This document shows, piece by piece, positions 1 through 6,806 of a stretch of DNA of 10,222 nucleotides. The translations under genes and the position numbers were made by a program. This DNA is from an uncultured Alphaproteobacteria bacterium (lineage in GTDB: Bacteria > Pseudomonadota > Alphaproteobacteria > Rickettsiales > UBA1997). Position 1 is the stretch's first letter. Each line of letters opens with the position of its first letter. The notes under the pieces were generated by a model. The model was not told where the DNA came from. It made no database searches and saw nothing but the letters and a program-made list of their open reading frames with translations. The stretch spans positions 1-10,222 of the forward strand of contig CAIYMZ010000003.1 in the NCBI GenBank assembly GCA_903927415.1. Reading direction: 5' to 3'.

Positions 1-24
1 AGAAAAGAGGGTAAGAAAAAATAA
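1..24 (+). CDS. rplF: 50S ribosomal protein L6, C-terminal end only (partial)
   Basis: Only the last seven codons and the TAA stop are in the window. They read RKEGKKK, the basic tail typical of bacterial L6 (E. coli L6 ends in a similar KEAKKK). The stop at 22-24 overlaps the ATG of rplR by one base. L6 precedes L18 in the spc operon of nearly all bacteria, so tail and position agree. L6 is a large-subunit protein near the factor-binding site. The identification rests on seven residues plus synteny, so it is an inference, though a safe one. Confidence 0.82.
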   Translation, partial: RKEGKKK

Positions 25-368
25 TGCTGACAAAATACGAAAGAAGAAAATTTAGAGTTAGAAACAAGATTATTAAAAATAATAAAACTAATCGTCCAAG
101 AATAGTTGTTTCTAGGTCAAATAAAAATATTTACGCTCAATTAATCGACGTTTCTGGAAAAGTTATTTCTTCTTTCTCAACTCTCAATTTTGAAGAAAAC
201 AAAAAAATTAGTGGCGTTGAAAAAGCCAAATTAGTTGGGGCGGAGTTTGCTAAAAATTGTTTAAAGACCGGCGTTAAAGAAGTGGTTTTTGATAAGGGAT
301 CTTACATTTACAGCGGTCGAGTCAAAGCTTTAGCTGAAGCCTGCCGCGAAGCTGGATTACAATTCTAA
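24..368 (+). CDS. rplR: 50S ribosomal protein L18
   Basis: This encodes a 114-residue protein of normal L18 length. L18 binds 5S rRNA with L5 and L25 and helps form the central protuberance of the large subunit. The N-terminus is a basic tail with KYERRKFRVRNKI, followed by the RPRIVVSRSNKNIYAQLID core strand. The C-terminal signature VVFDKGSYIYSGRVKALAEA is clear at about residues 87-106 and decides the family. The ATG overlaps the rplF stop (TAATG), suggesting coupled translation, and a GAGGG at 7-11 may serve as a ribosome binding site. It is followed after 17 bases by rpsE, the standard spc order. Confidence 0.97.
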   Translation: MLTKYERRKFRVRNKIIKNNKTNRPRIVVSRSNKNIYAQLIDVSGKVISSFSTLNFEENKKISGVEKAKLVGAEFAKNCLKTGVKEVVFDKGSYIYSGRVKALAEACREAGLQF

Positions 369-385
369 AAATTTAAAAAAATCAG

Positions 386-967
386 ATGTCAAAACAACAA
401 GCAAAAAATAATCAAAAAGAAAAGGGCGCTACCGAAATAGTAGAAAGATTAGTCTCGATTAATCGCGTTTCCAAAACTGTAAAAGGTGGTAAAAACATGT
501 CTTTTGCTGCTTTGGTTGTTGTTGGCGATAAGAACGGTCGAGTAGGATTTGGCAAAGGAAATGCTACAGAAGTTTCTGATGCAAAAAACAAAGCTTTTGA
601 AGCTGCAAAAAAAGCTATGATGAAAGTTTCCTTGAAAGAAGGGCGCACTATCCATCACGATATTTTCGCTAGATTTTGCTCAGCAAAAGTTTACTTGAGA
701 TCAGCTCCAGCCGGAACAGGTGTGATTGCCGGCGGTCCTATGCGCGCTATTTTTGAATGTGCCGGTATTCATGACATTGTAGCTAAATCTGTAGGAACTT
801 CCAATCCTTACAACATGGTTGGCGCGACGTTTGAGGCTCTAAAAGGACTATTCTCCCCAAAATCGGTTGCAGAAAAAAGATCAAAAGAAATTTCTGAAAT
901 CGTTAAAAGAAGAAATCTCGCCATCAATCATCATCACGGTTCAGAAGTAAAATCAGAGCAAAATTAA
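386..967 (+). CDS. rpsE: 30S ribosomal protein S5
   Basis: This encodes a 193-residue S5, a small-subunit protein at the mRNA entry side that contributes to decoding accuracy. A lysine/glutamine-rich N-terminal extension of about 18 residues precedes the double-stranded-RNA-binding-like domain with INRVSKTVKGGKNMSFAALV and GDKNGRVGFGKG, the loop region in which spectinomycin-resistance changes fall in other bacteria. The C-terminal domain carries SAPAGTGVIAGGPMRAIFE and KSVGTSNPYNMV, diagnostic for S5. The HHD motif near residue 90 and the RSAPAGTG wording resemble alphaproteobacterial S5. No strong Shine-Dalgarno is visible upstream. The tail ends in a His/Glu-rich stretch beyond the conserved fold. 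Confidence 0.98.
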   Translation: MSKQQAKNNQKEKGATEIVERLVSINRVSKTVKGGKNMSFAALVVVGDKNGRVGFGKGNATEVSDAKNKAFEAAKKAMMKVSLKEGRTIHHDIFARFCSAKVYLRSAPAGTGVIAGGPMRAIFECAGIHDIVAKSVGTSNPYNMVGATFEALKGLFSPKSVAEKRSKEISEIVKRRNLAINHHHGSEVKSEQN

Positions 968-980
968 TTCGGTGTAATCA

Positions 981-1184
981 ATGCAATTCGACAATTTCTT
1001 AAATAAAAAAGTTATCGTTACGCAAGTTAAAGGCGGATCGAAACTTAATGACAGACAGAAGGGTAACCTTATTGGCCTCGGTCTCCGAGGTATTGGCACT
1101 TCTGCCGAAGTCAAAGCTACCCAAGCAATTATTGGCATGATCAGAAAAGTTGGTCACATCGTTAAAGTATCCAGCGCTGCCTAA
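981..1184 (+). CDS. rpmD: 50S ribosomal protein L30
   Basis: This encodes a 67-residue L30, a small large-subunit protein. The family pattern is visible across the whole length: KVIVTQVKGGSKLNDRQKGN is the first strand and helix, then LIGLGLRGIGTSAEV, then the second helix ending GMIRKVGHIVKV. The length is close to the usual 58-65 residues, with a short extension at each end. It lies 13 bases after rpsE and 24 before rplO, the canonical spc order. No good Shine-Dalgarno is seen; the ATG was chosen because the protein starts just before the conserved strand and no earlier start is needed. Confidence 0.96.
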   Translation: MQFDNFLNKKVIVTQVKGGSKLNDRQKGNLIGLGLRGIGTSAEVKATQAIIGMIRKVGHIVKVSSAA

Positions 1185-1208
1185 TTTTAATTTTTATTTT
1201 TAACTCAA

Positions 1209-1643
1209 ATGTCTCTTTCTCTTCAAGGATTACCAAAAATTAAAAGAAATTCTCGCATTAGAGTTGGGCGCGGTATTGGTTCCGGTAAAGGCAAAACTTC
1301 TGGTCGTGGTGTAAAGGGTCAAAAAGCTAGATCAGGGCATCATTCAGTTAAAGGCTTTGAAGGTGGACAGACGCCGGTTCACATGCGCCTCCCAAAAAGA
1401 GGTTTTACAAATACTCTACGTAAAAAAATCGAAACCGTAAATATACGCGATATTTTAAACTTGATTGAAAGTAAAAAACTCGATGCCTCTGCGGCAATCA
1501 CTAAAGAAAATTTGGAACAAGTTGGTTTAATCAAATGCAAAAATTCCAAAGTTAAGCTCATCATGGGTAAGAGCGAAGTTTCTGCAAAATTAAAAATTAC
1601 TGTCGATACCTACTCCGAAAAGGCCAAAGCGTTTAGCTCATAA
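1209..1643 (+). CDS. rplO: 50S ribosomal protein L15
   Basis: This encodes a 144-residue L15, an early-to-mid assembly protein of the large subunit with an extended glycine- and arginine-rich N-terminus. Visible hallmarks are RVGRGIGSGKGKTSGRGVKG at residues 18-37, the GFEGGQTPVHMRLPKRGF segment at about 49-66, and a C-terminal globular part ending in a beta segment with AKLKITVDTYSEKAK. The length matches the family. Its TAA overlaps the secY ATG by one base (TAATG at 1641-1645), indicating translational coupling. Its place between rpmD and secY is the normal one. Confidence 0.97.
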   Translation: MSLSLQGLPKIKRNSRIRVGRGIGSGKGKTSGRGVKGQKARSGHHSVKGFEGGQTPVHMRLPKRGFTNTLRKKIETVNIRDILNLIESKKLDASAAITKENLEQVGLIKCKNSKVKLIMGKSEVSAKLKITVDTYSEKAKAFSS

Positions 1644-2926
1644 TGTCATCTCCCGCTGTAAGCTCAGAACTCAAAAAAAGAATTTTATTCACGATCTTCA
1701 TTCTGCTTGTCTACAGATTCGGCACCTTCGTTCCAATTCCAGGAATCAATATTGAAGTTTTAAAAAAGTTTTTCGCCAGCGAAGGCGCCAACATGTTTGG
1801 CATGATAAATCTTTTCTCCGGTGGAGCTCTTGAGAGAATGAGTATCTTCGCTCTCAACATCATGCCCTACATCACCTCATCGATCATCATGCAGCTTCTC
1901 ACATCGATGTATAAAGGTTTGGGTGATCTAAAAAAAGAAGGCGAATATGGCCGCGCTAAAATCAATCAATATACTCGTTACCTCACCATCATTCTCGCAT
2001 TTTTCCAATCTATCGGGGTTTATTATGCCCTTTCTAATGGCGACAACAACGCCTTCATTTCTGATTCAAATATTTTCATGTGGACCACTTGTGTCAGCTT
2101 AGTCGGCGGCACTGTGATGTTGATGTGGTTCGGCGAAAGAATCACTTCTTCCGGCATCGGTAACGGAATTTCTCTCATAATTTTTGTCGGCATCGTTTCT
2201 TCTTTGCCATCAACCATCATTCAAGTTTTTGATCTGTCAAAAACCGGAGTTTATTCTTGGTTCACAATTGTAATTTTCTTTGCCGCCTTTGCAGCATTTT
2301 TAATGTTGGTTTGCTTCGTCGAAAAAACTTACAAGCGTATAAAAATTCAATATCCAAACGGCGCGATGATGAAGGCTTCCGGCATGTCTGACTCATCTTT
2401 CTTGCCACTCAAAATTAATATTTCCGGAGTTATTCCTCCAATTTTTGCTAGCTCAATTTTGATGTTTCCAGCGGCAATAATTCAATTTACTGGAGGTGAA
2501 GGTGACTTTTTAGTTTCGGCATTAAGACGAGGCGGAGGTCTTTATTTACTGCTCTTCTCAGTTCTGATTTTGTTTTTTTCCTACTTTTATTCTTCAATTA
2601 TTTTCAACACTGAAGAGGTTTCTAACAATTTGAAAAAAGGAAATTGCTTCATTCTTGGCATTCGTCCTGGAACTGCCACCGCAACTTATCTCGATAAAGT
2701 TGTTTCTCGCCTAACTTTACTCGGCGCGATCTATTTAATTTTTGTCTGCATCACGCCGGAAATTTTGGTCACTCATTATTCAATTCCACTCCACATTGGT
2801 GGCACAGGAATTCTCATCATGGTCAATGTTGTTCTGGATTTGGTGAATCAAGTTCAGTCACATCTTTTTGCCGGTAAATACGGTTCTTCAATGACTAAAA
2901 AAAGAAGAGTGCGAGTCAGGGCGTGA
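1643..2926 (+). CDS. secY: Protein translocase channel subunit SecY
   Basis: This encodes a 427-residue SecY, the pore of the Sec translocon that moves unfolded proteins across, or inserts them into, the inner membrane with SecE, SecG and SecA. About ten hydrophobic segments can be traced. TM1 is near residues 13-30, followed by FVPIPGI. The signature block NLFSGGALERMSIFALNIMP spans 56-75. The cytoplasmic loop GIRPG at 339-343 contains R341, equivalent to the E. coli R357 needed for SecA function. The last helix region has GGTGILIMVNVVLDLVNQ, and the basic tail is TKKRRVRVRA. LPLKINISGVIPPIFASS at 254-271 is another family marker. The length is slightly below the E. coli 443. The start overlaps rplO, and the stop TGA overlaps the adk ATG (TGATG). 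Confidence 0.98.
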   Translation: MSSPAVSSELKKRILFTIFILLVYRFGTFVPIPGINIEVLKKFFASEGANMFGMINLFSGGALERMSIFALNIMPYITSSIIMQLLTSMYKGLGDLKKEGEYGRAKINQYTRYLTIILAFFQSIGVYYALSNGDNNAFISDSNIFMWTTCVSLVGGTVMLMWFGERITSSGIGNGISLIIFVGIVSSLPSTIIQVFDLSKTGVYSWFTIVIFFAAFAAFLMLVCFVEKTYKRIKIQYPNGAMMKASGMSDSSFLPLKINISGVIPPIFASSILMFPAAIIQFTGGEGDFLVSALRRGGGLYLLLFSVLILFFSYFYSSIIFNTEEVSNNLKKGNCFILGIRPGTATATYLDKVVSRLTLLGAIYLIFVCITPEILVTHYSIPLHIGGTGILIMVNVVLDLVNQVQSHLFAGKYGSSMTKKRRVRVRA

Positions 2927-3582
2927 TGAATATTATTTTTTTAGGAGCTCCAGGATCAGGTAAGGGAACGCAAGCAGCAATGCTTTCCAAAGAATTAAAA
3001 ATTCCGACGATCTCCACGGGAGAAGCTCTGCGCAAAGAAGTTGAGTTGCAAAGTGAGATTGGAAAATTAGCCAAGTCCTACATGAATTCCGGACAATTAG
3101 TCCCGAATGAAGTGGTGATTGACATCATAAAAAATCGCATCACGCAATCAGATTGCCAAAAAGGTTTTATCCTGGATGGCTTTCCAAGAAACATAATCCA
3201 GGCCACTACGCTTGATCACATGCTTTCTTCGCTTGGTAAAAAAATTGAAAAAGTTCTTAATTTTGAAGTTAGCGAAGAAATTTTAATAAAAAGAATTGCC
3301 GGCCGCTTTTCCTGTAAAAGTTGTGGCGAGGCTTATAACCGCTATTTCAAACTTCCAACGCAAGAAGGTGTGTGCGATAATTGTGGATCAAGCCAGTTTG
3401 AAAATAGAGCTGATGACAATGAGGCGACAGTAAAAAATCGCTTAAAAGTTTATCATGAATCAACTTTTGAATTGATAGAATTTTACCAAAAAAAGAACTT
3501 GCTTGTTTTGATCGCCGCCATAAAAAGCGCGCCCCTCGTTTTCGAGGAGCTGCTCGAAGCAATAAATTCCCCAAAAAAATAA
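2926..3582 (+). CDS. adk: Adenylate kinase (zinc-finger LID type)
   Basis: This encodes a 218-residue cytosolic adenylate kinase, which interconverts ATP + AMP and 2 ADP. The P-loop GAPGSGKGT is at residues 7-15, the AMP-site TGEALR follows at 31-36, and DGFPR is at 84-88. The long LID domain carries four cysteines, C130-x2-C133 and C150-x2-C153, so it probably binds zinc instead of using the E. coli-type hydrogen-bond network. Arginines of the closing LID (RADD at 161-164, R172) are present. I start at ATG 2926, which overlaps the secY stop by one base and gives MNIIFLGAPGSGKGT; a GTG one codon upstream (2923) is possible but less likely. secY-adk-rpsM is the usual alphaproteobacterial arrangement. 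Confidence 0.97.
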   Translation: MNIIFLGAPGSGKGTQAAMLSKELKIPTISTGEALRKEVELQSEIGKLAKSYMNSGQLVPNEVVIDIIKNRITQSDCQKGFILDGFPRNIIQATTLDHMLSSLGKKIEKVLNFEVSEEILIKRIAGRFSCKSCGEAYNRYFKLPTQEGVCDNCGSSQFENRADDNEATVKNRLKVYHESTFELIEFYQKKNLLVLIAAIKSAPLVFEELLEAINSPKK

Positions 3583-3590
3583 TTAAAAAA

Positions 3591-3596
3591 AGAGGA
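3591..3596 (+). promoter_or_regulatory. Ribosome binding site for rpsM (supports a TTG start)
   Basis: AGAGGA lies seven bases upstream of TTG 3604. It is one of the few clear Shine-Dalgarno sequences in this operon and decides the start of rpsM, because the S13 N-terminus MARIAGVNIP begins exactly at that TTG and no ATG is available there. Confidence 0.75.
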
Positions 3597-3603
3597 TATT
3601 ACC

Positions 3604-3984
3604 TTGGCTAGAATCGCTGGTGTCAACATTCCGAAAGAAAAGCGTTTTGTTATCGCTTTGACCTACATTTACGGAATTGGCAGAACTACTGCTAACAAAA
3701 TTTGTCAAAAATTAAAAATTGATCTTGGCCTTAGAACTCATCAAGTGAGTGAAGACAAACTGTCTCAAGTTAGAGCTTTGCTTGAAAAAGATCGCACAGT
3801 TCTTGAGGGAGATCTAAGAAGAAAAGTTGGCGCTGATATCAAAAGATTAATGGATATCGGATGCTATCGCGGTATTCGCCATGTTAAAAAACTTCCAGTT
3901 CGCGGACAAAGAACTCACACTAACGCCAGAACTCGAAAAGGTCGTGGAGTTGCAATTGCTAACAAAAAGAAAGCTGTAAAATAA
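3604..3984 (+). CDS. rpsM: 30S ribosomal protein S13 (TTG start)
   Basis: This encodes a 126-residue S13, a small-subunit head protein that contacts the P-site tRNA and the large subunit. The family N-terminus ARIAGVNIPKEKRFVIALTY is at residues 2-21, followed by IYGIGRTTANKIC (the helix-hairpin-helix-like part). In the C-terminal half, GCYRGIRHVKKLPVRGQRT and HTNARTRKG form the basic tail. The length fits the family (about 118-126). The start codon is TTG, supported by the AGAGGA at 3591-3596 and by exact agreement with the conserved first residues. A 21-base gap separates it from adk, and rpsK follows three bases after the stop. Confidence 0.97.
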   Translation: MARIAGVNIPKEKRFVIALTYIYGIGRTTANKICQKLKIDLGLRTHQVSEDKLSQVRALLEKDRTVLEGDLRRKVGADIKRLMDIGCYRGIRHVKKLPVRGQRTHTNARTRKGRGVAIANKKKAVK

Positions 3985-3987
3985 ATT

Positions 3988-4404
3988 ATGACAGAAACTA
4001 AAGCTCAAACTAACGAAAAAAAACCTGCAGCTAAAAGCTCAAACAAAAAAAAGAAAAACATCGTCAACGGTGTAGTTCACGTATTTGCAAGTTTTAACAA
4101 TACCATAATTTCTGTTTCGGATTCAAACGGGAATATTATCTGCTGGTCATCGGCAGGAAAGCATGGTTTTAAAGGTTCAAGAAAAGCCACTCCTTATGCG
4201 GCACAAGTTGCAACGGGACATGTGATTAATATCGCAAAAGAACATGGTTTGCAAAATGTTACTGTTGAAATTAAGGGTCCAGGAGTTGGTAGAGAAGCTT
4301 CTCTACGAGCCATTCAAGCAGCAGGTATCAACGTTACTCTAATCACCGATATCACCTACCATCCTCATAACGGATGCAGACCAGCAAAGCGCAGAAGAGT
4401 CTAA
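3988..4404 (+). CDS. rpsK: 30S ribosomal protein S11
   Basis: This encodes a 138-residue S11, part of the small-subunit platform next to the E site and the 3' end of 16S rRNA. A lysine-rich N-terminal extension (about residues 1-24, with several AAA codons) precedes the conserved core. The core has NGVVHVFASFNNTIISVSD, CWSSAGKHGFKGSRKATPYA, KGPGVGREASLRAIQAAG and the C-terminal ITYHPHNGCRPAKRRRV; the ending HNGCRPxKRRRV is diagnostic. It lies between rpsM and rpoA, as in the alpha operon. Unlike E. coli, no rpsD lies between rpsK and rpoA, which is normal for alphaproteobacteria. Confidence 0.97.
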   Translation: MTETKAQTNEKKPAAKSSNKKKKNIVNGVVHVFASFNNTIISVSDSNGNIICWSSAGKHGFKGSRKATPYAAQVATGHVINIAKEHGLQNVTVEIKGPGVGREASLRAIQAAGINVTLITDITYHPHNGCRPAKRRRV

Positions 4405-4448
4405 TTAATTTTCAAAAATCCGAATCCCTCAATCCAAATTTTAAAAAT

Positions 4449-5477
4449 ATGGCTATTCTAAAAGAAAGTTGGCATTCGCTCACCAAACCTAGTTCTGTGA
4501 CTGTTAAAGATGGTTACAACAATGTTACGAAATCAGTGATTGTTATGGAGCCATTTGCAAGGGGGTTTGGCACTACTCTGGGCAATGCTCTCAGAAGGGT
4601 TTTATTATCATCAATCAATGGTTTTGCCGTTACTGCTGTAAAAATTGAAGGTGTGCTTCACGAATATAGCGCAATTGATGGTGTTAAGGAAGACGTGCTA
4701 GATATCATCATGAACCTTAAGTCTTTGGCTATCACCAAAAGCGATTCTACTCCATCAATTCTAAAACTTTCTTCTAATAAACCTGGGCCAGTTTACGCCG
4801 GATCAATCGAAACTCCGGCTGGCGTTGAAATTATTAACAAAGATCTTCTGATCTGCACTTTAAACAAGGGTGCCAAGATAGACATGCAGATGAATGTTGA
4901 ATTTGGCAAAGGTTACGCAGTTGCTGAGCAAGGCAAAAAAACTGATCGCGCCGTCGGAACCATCATGGTTGATTCAATTTTTAGTCCGGTAAAAAAAGTT
5001 TCATACCGAGTTGAAAATGCACGTGTTGGACAAATTACTGATTTTGATAAACTAATCCTTGAAGTTGATACTAACGGCACGATTAGTCCTCAAGATGCCA
5101 TAGGAGTTGCGGCAAAAATTTTGCAAGAACAGCTGCAAGTTTTTATAAATTTTGATGTAGAAAAAATTGATGCTCCAGTTCACAAAGAAATTTTAACAGA
5201 ACCGGAATTTAATAAAAATCTTCTCAAAACAATTGATGAGCTTGAGCTTTCCGTTCGTTCTTACAATTGCCTAAAAAACGAAAACATAATTTATGTCGGG
5301 GATTTAGTTTCTAAAAGTGAGGCTGAAATGCTAAAAACAGCTAATTTTGGCAGAAAATCACTTAACGAACTAAAAGAAAATTTAAAAATTATGGGACTCG
5401 GATTTGGTATGAAGCTAACTAATTGGCCGCCAAAAAACATGGATGAGCTTTTAAAGATGAAAAATAAGGAGTTTTAA
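4449..5477 (+). CDS. rpoA: DNA-directed RNA polymerase subunit alpha
   Basis: This encodes a 342-residue alpha subunit. The N-terminal domain dimerises and scaffolds beta and beta'; GFGTTLGNALRRVLLSSING at residues 39-58 is the assembly helix signature, followed by HEYSAIDGVKEDVLDIIMNL. The C-terminal domain binds upstream promoter elements and activators: ELELSVRSYNCL contains R270, matching E. coli R265 of the DNA-contact surface, then YVGDLV, FGRKSLNELKENL and the tail NWPP. An earlier in-frame ATG (4374) lies inside rpsK; I prefer ATG 4449 because it follows the rpsK stop and gives the usual N-terminus just before the conserved region. No obvious Shine-Dalgarno precedes it. The gap after rpsK is 44 bases. 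Confidence 0.97.
   Translation: MAILKESWHSLTKPSSVTVKDGYNNVTKSVIVMEPFARGFGTTLGNALRRVLLSSINGFAVTAVKIEGVLHEYSAIDGVKEDVLDIIMNLKSLAITKSDSTPSILKLSSNKPGPVYAGSIETPAGVEIINKDLLICTLNKGAKIDMQMNVEFGKGYAVAEQGKKTDRAVGTIMVDSIFSPVKKVSYRVENARVGQITDFDKLILEVDTNGTISPQDAIGVAAKILQEQLQVFINFDVEKIDAPVHKEILTEPEFNKNLLKTIDELELSVRSYNCLKNENIIYVGDLVSKSEAEMLKTANFGRKSLNELKENLKIMGLGFGMKLTNWPPKNMDELLKMKNKEF
5466..5471 (+). promoter_or_regulatory. Ribosome binding site for rplQ
   Basis: AAGGAG sits seven bases before ATG 5479 and lies within the last codons of rpoA, whose stop is at 5475-5477. It is the best match to the anti-Shine-Dalgarno core among the starts in this operon and fits the high demand for L17. Confidence 0.8.
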
Positions 5478-5478
5478 A

Positions 5479-5889
5479 ATGAAGCATGGAATCAAAGGTA
5501 GAAGACTCGGCAGAAACAGCGCTCACAGAAAAGCCCTATATCGTAATCTGTCAATTGCTCTGCTTAAAAATGAAGTCATCAAAACTACTCTGCCAAAAGC
5601 AAAAGAGTTACGACCATTCGTCGAGAAGATCATCACTCTGGCAAAAAAAGATTCTTTAGCGAATCGCCGTCTGGTAATTTCAATTTTAGGCAATCAAGAA
5701 ATTGCTGATAGGCTTTTCAAAGAAATTGGCCCGAGAGTTTTGGCAAGAAATGGTGGCTATACGCGTATTTTAAAATTTGGATTTAGGACTGGTGATAAAG
5801 CGCCAATGGCCATTATGGAGCTTGTTGATAGAATCATAGTTGAAAAAACATCAACAGAATTCAAAAAAGAAAAAACAGATAATCACTAA
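5479..5889 (+). CDS. rplQ: 50S ribosomal protein L17
   Basis: This encodes a 136-residue L17, a large-subunit protein near the peptide exit tunnel. The N-terminus MKHGIKGRRLGRNSAHRKAL is the family signature. It is followed by the LLKNEVIKTTLPKAKELRP stretch and, near the C-terminus, RNGGYTRILKFGFRTGDKAP and MAIMELVDR. The tail of about 20 residues is lysine-rich and variable. It starts one base after the rpoA stop, with an AAGGAG inside the rpoA end. In alphaproteobacteria rplQ usually closes the ribosomal operon, but here rplS follows after five bases. Confidence 0.97.
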   Translation: MKHGIKGRRLGRNSAHRKALYRNLSIALLKNEVIKTTLPKAKELRPFVEKIITLAKKDSLANRRLVISILGNQEIADRLFKEIGPRVLARNGGYTRILKFGFRTGDKAPMAIMELVDRIIVEKTSTEFKKEKTDNH

Positions 5890-5894
5890 ATTTT

Positions 5895-6320
5895 ATGAAA
5901 AATTTACTTTCAAACTTTGCCAAAGATCAGGTTACAAAAATTAAAGAAGCGCGTGGTTTTGAATTACCAAAATTTAAAGTTGGTGACACCGTCAGTGTAA
6001 AATATAAAATTACTGAGGGTGGAAGCACTCGTATTCAAGCTTTTAACGGGGTTGTAATTGCTAAAACCAAAAATACTTCAAACTATGCGGCCACTTTCTC
6101 GGTAAGAAAAATTAGTTCTGGAATTGGCGTTGAAAGAAAATTTCCACTTTATTCTCCAATGCTTGCTGGTGTTGAAATTTTAAAACAAGGCGTTGTGCGC
6201 CGTGCCAAGCTTTACTATTTGCGCAACTTAACAGGTAAGGCCTCAAGAATTAAAGAAAAATTAGATTTTTTTGTGCAAGCAGGTGTTGTTGAAAGTGCTG
6301 TCACCACAAATGGAAATTAA
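5895..6320 (+). CDS. rplS: 50S ribosomal protein L19
   Basis: This encodes a 141-residue L19, a large-subunit protein at the interface with the small subunit. Family marks are the FKVGDTVSVKYKITEGGSTR strand region, IQAFNGVVIAK, FSVRKISSGIGVERKFPLYS and the C-terminal RRAKLYYLRNLTGKASRIKEK. The length is slightly above the usual 115-130 because of a variable C-terminal tail. The place is unusual: L19 is normally encoded in the rpsP-rimM-trmD-rplS cluster, yet here it is five bases after rplQ and looks co-transcribed with the alpha operon. No Shine-Dalgarno is visible. The intrinsic terminator at 6348-6383 starts 28 bases after its stop. Confidence 0.95.
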   Translation: MKNLLSNFAKDQVTKIKEARGFELPKFKVGDTVSVKYKITEGGSTRIQAFNGVVIAKTKNTSNYAATFSVRKISSGIGVERKFPLYSPMLAGVEILKQGVVRRAKLYYLRNLTGKASRIKEKLDFFVQAGVVESAVTTNGN

Positions 6321-6735
6321 ATTTACTAAATCGGAAATTGGTCAAAGAAATGGCAGAAGTTTTTTACTTCTGCCATTTTTTTTGTTTCTAATTTCTTGTG
6401 CCACAGATCTTTCTCGTTATGGCCGCATTACTTTACACAACACTGCGGATAATGATTCATTCGTTTTTTCGGTTAGTGATGAATTTCTAAAAATTAATTC
6501 CACTTCGACACAGGATAAAAAAAATCCTAAAATGACCGAGGCCGAATCAAAATTACTCACCGCCTTACTTCAGCAAAAAAAATATTGTTTGGATAGTTAT
6601 GGATCGCCTTTTTTTACGGTTACTTCACGACAAGAAAAAATTTTTGATATGACTTTTGCGCATCTAATCGAAGAAAACTACAATGCTCGTCCCATCGCGC
6701 CACGCATGTATTTCGGAAGGTGTGGAGTAAGATAA
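6310..6735 (+). CDS. Putative lipoprotein of unknown function
   Basis: I do not recognise the family. From ATG 6310 the product is 141 residues. It has a basic N-terminus (K4, K7, R13, R16), a hydrophobic stretch SFLLLPFFLFLIS at 17-29 and a lipobox L-I-S-C with C30, so a lipid-anchored envelope protein is likely (inference). The mature part contains two further cysteines, one near the middle (KKYC) and one near the end (FGRC), and a conserved-looking block SRQEKIFDMTFAHLIEENYN. An in-frame ATG at 6271 lies deeper in rplS and is less plausible because it lengthens the signal region. The gene overlaps rplS by 11 bases, and the terminator of the ribosomal operon lies inside its signal-peptide codons. 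Confidence 0.68.
   Translation: MEIKFTKSEIGQRNGRSFLLLPFFLFLISCATDLSRYGRITLHNTADNDSFVFSVSDEFLKINSTSTQDKKNPKMTEAESKLLTALLQQKKYCLDSYGSPFFTVTSRQEKIFDMTFAHLIEENYNARPIAPRMYFGRCGVR
6348..6383 (+). terminator. Intrinsic terminator closing the ribosomal operon
   Basis: A perfect 13-bp stem pairs 6348-6360 with 6366-6378 around a five-T loop. The core arms are TGGCAGAAGT and ACTTCTGCCA. An unbroken run of eight T (6376-6383) follows, the last three stem pairs being A-T within that run. This is a textbook Rho-independent terminator in the + direction, 28 bases after the rplS stop. The A-rich bases before it are too few to make it a strong bidirectional terminator. It lies inside the coding sequence of the overlapping lipoprotein gene. 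Confidence 0.88.
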
Positions 6736-6806
6736 ATTTCTTGCTAATAATCAGAGCCTATATTCAAAATCATTTGCCTCCAATCTCCAATCAAGATTTT
6801 TTACTT

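Noticed and set aside
1076..1090. Hairpin CCTCGG-TCT-CCGAGG inside rpmD
   Set aside because: It falls on codons of the conserved LGLRGIG segment and has no downstream T-run, so it is best explained by coding constraint.
3534..3547. Small hairpin CCTCG/CGAGG at the end of adk
   Set aside because: It has only five base pairs, lies within coding sequence and has no T-run; it is unlikely to be a terminator or attenuator.
6741..6764. Possible promoter (TTGCTA ... TATATT) before the small membrane protein
   Set aside because: The two boxes are only 12 bases apart, too close for a normal sigma-70 spacing, and the AT-rich background makes such matches common.
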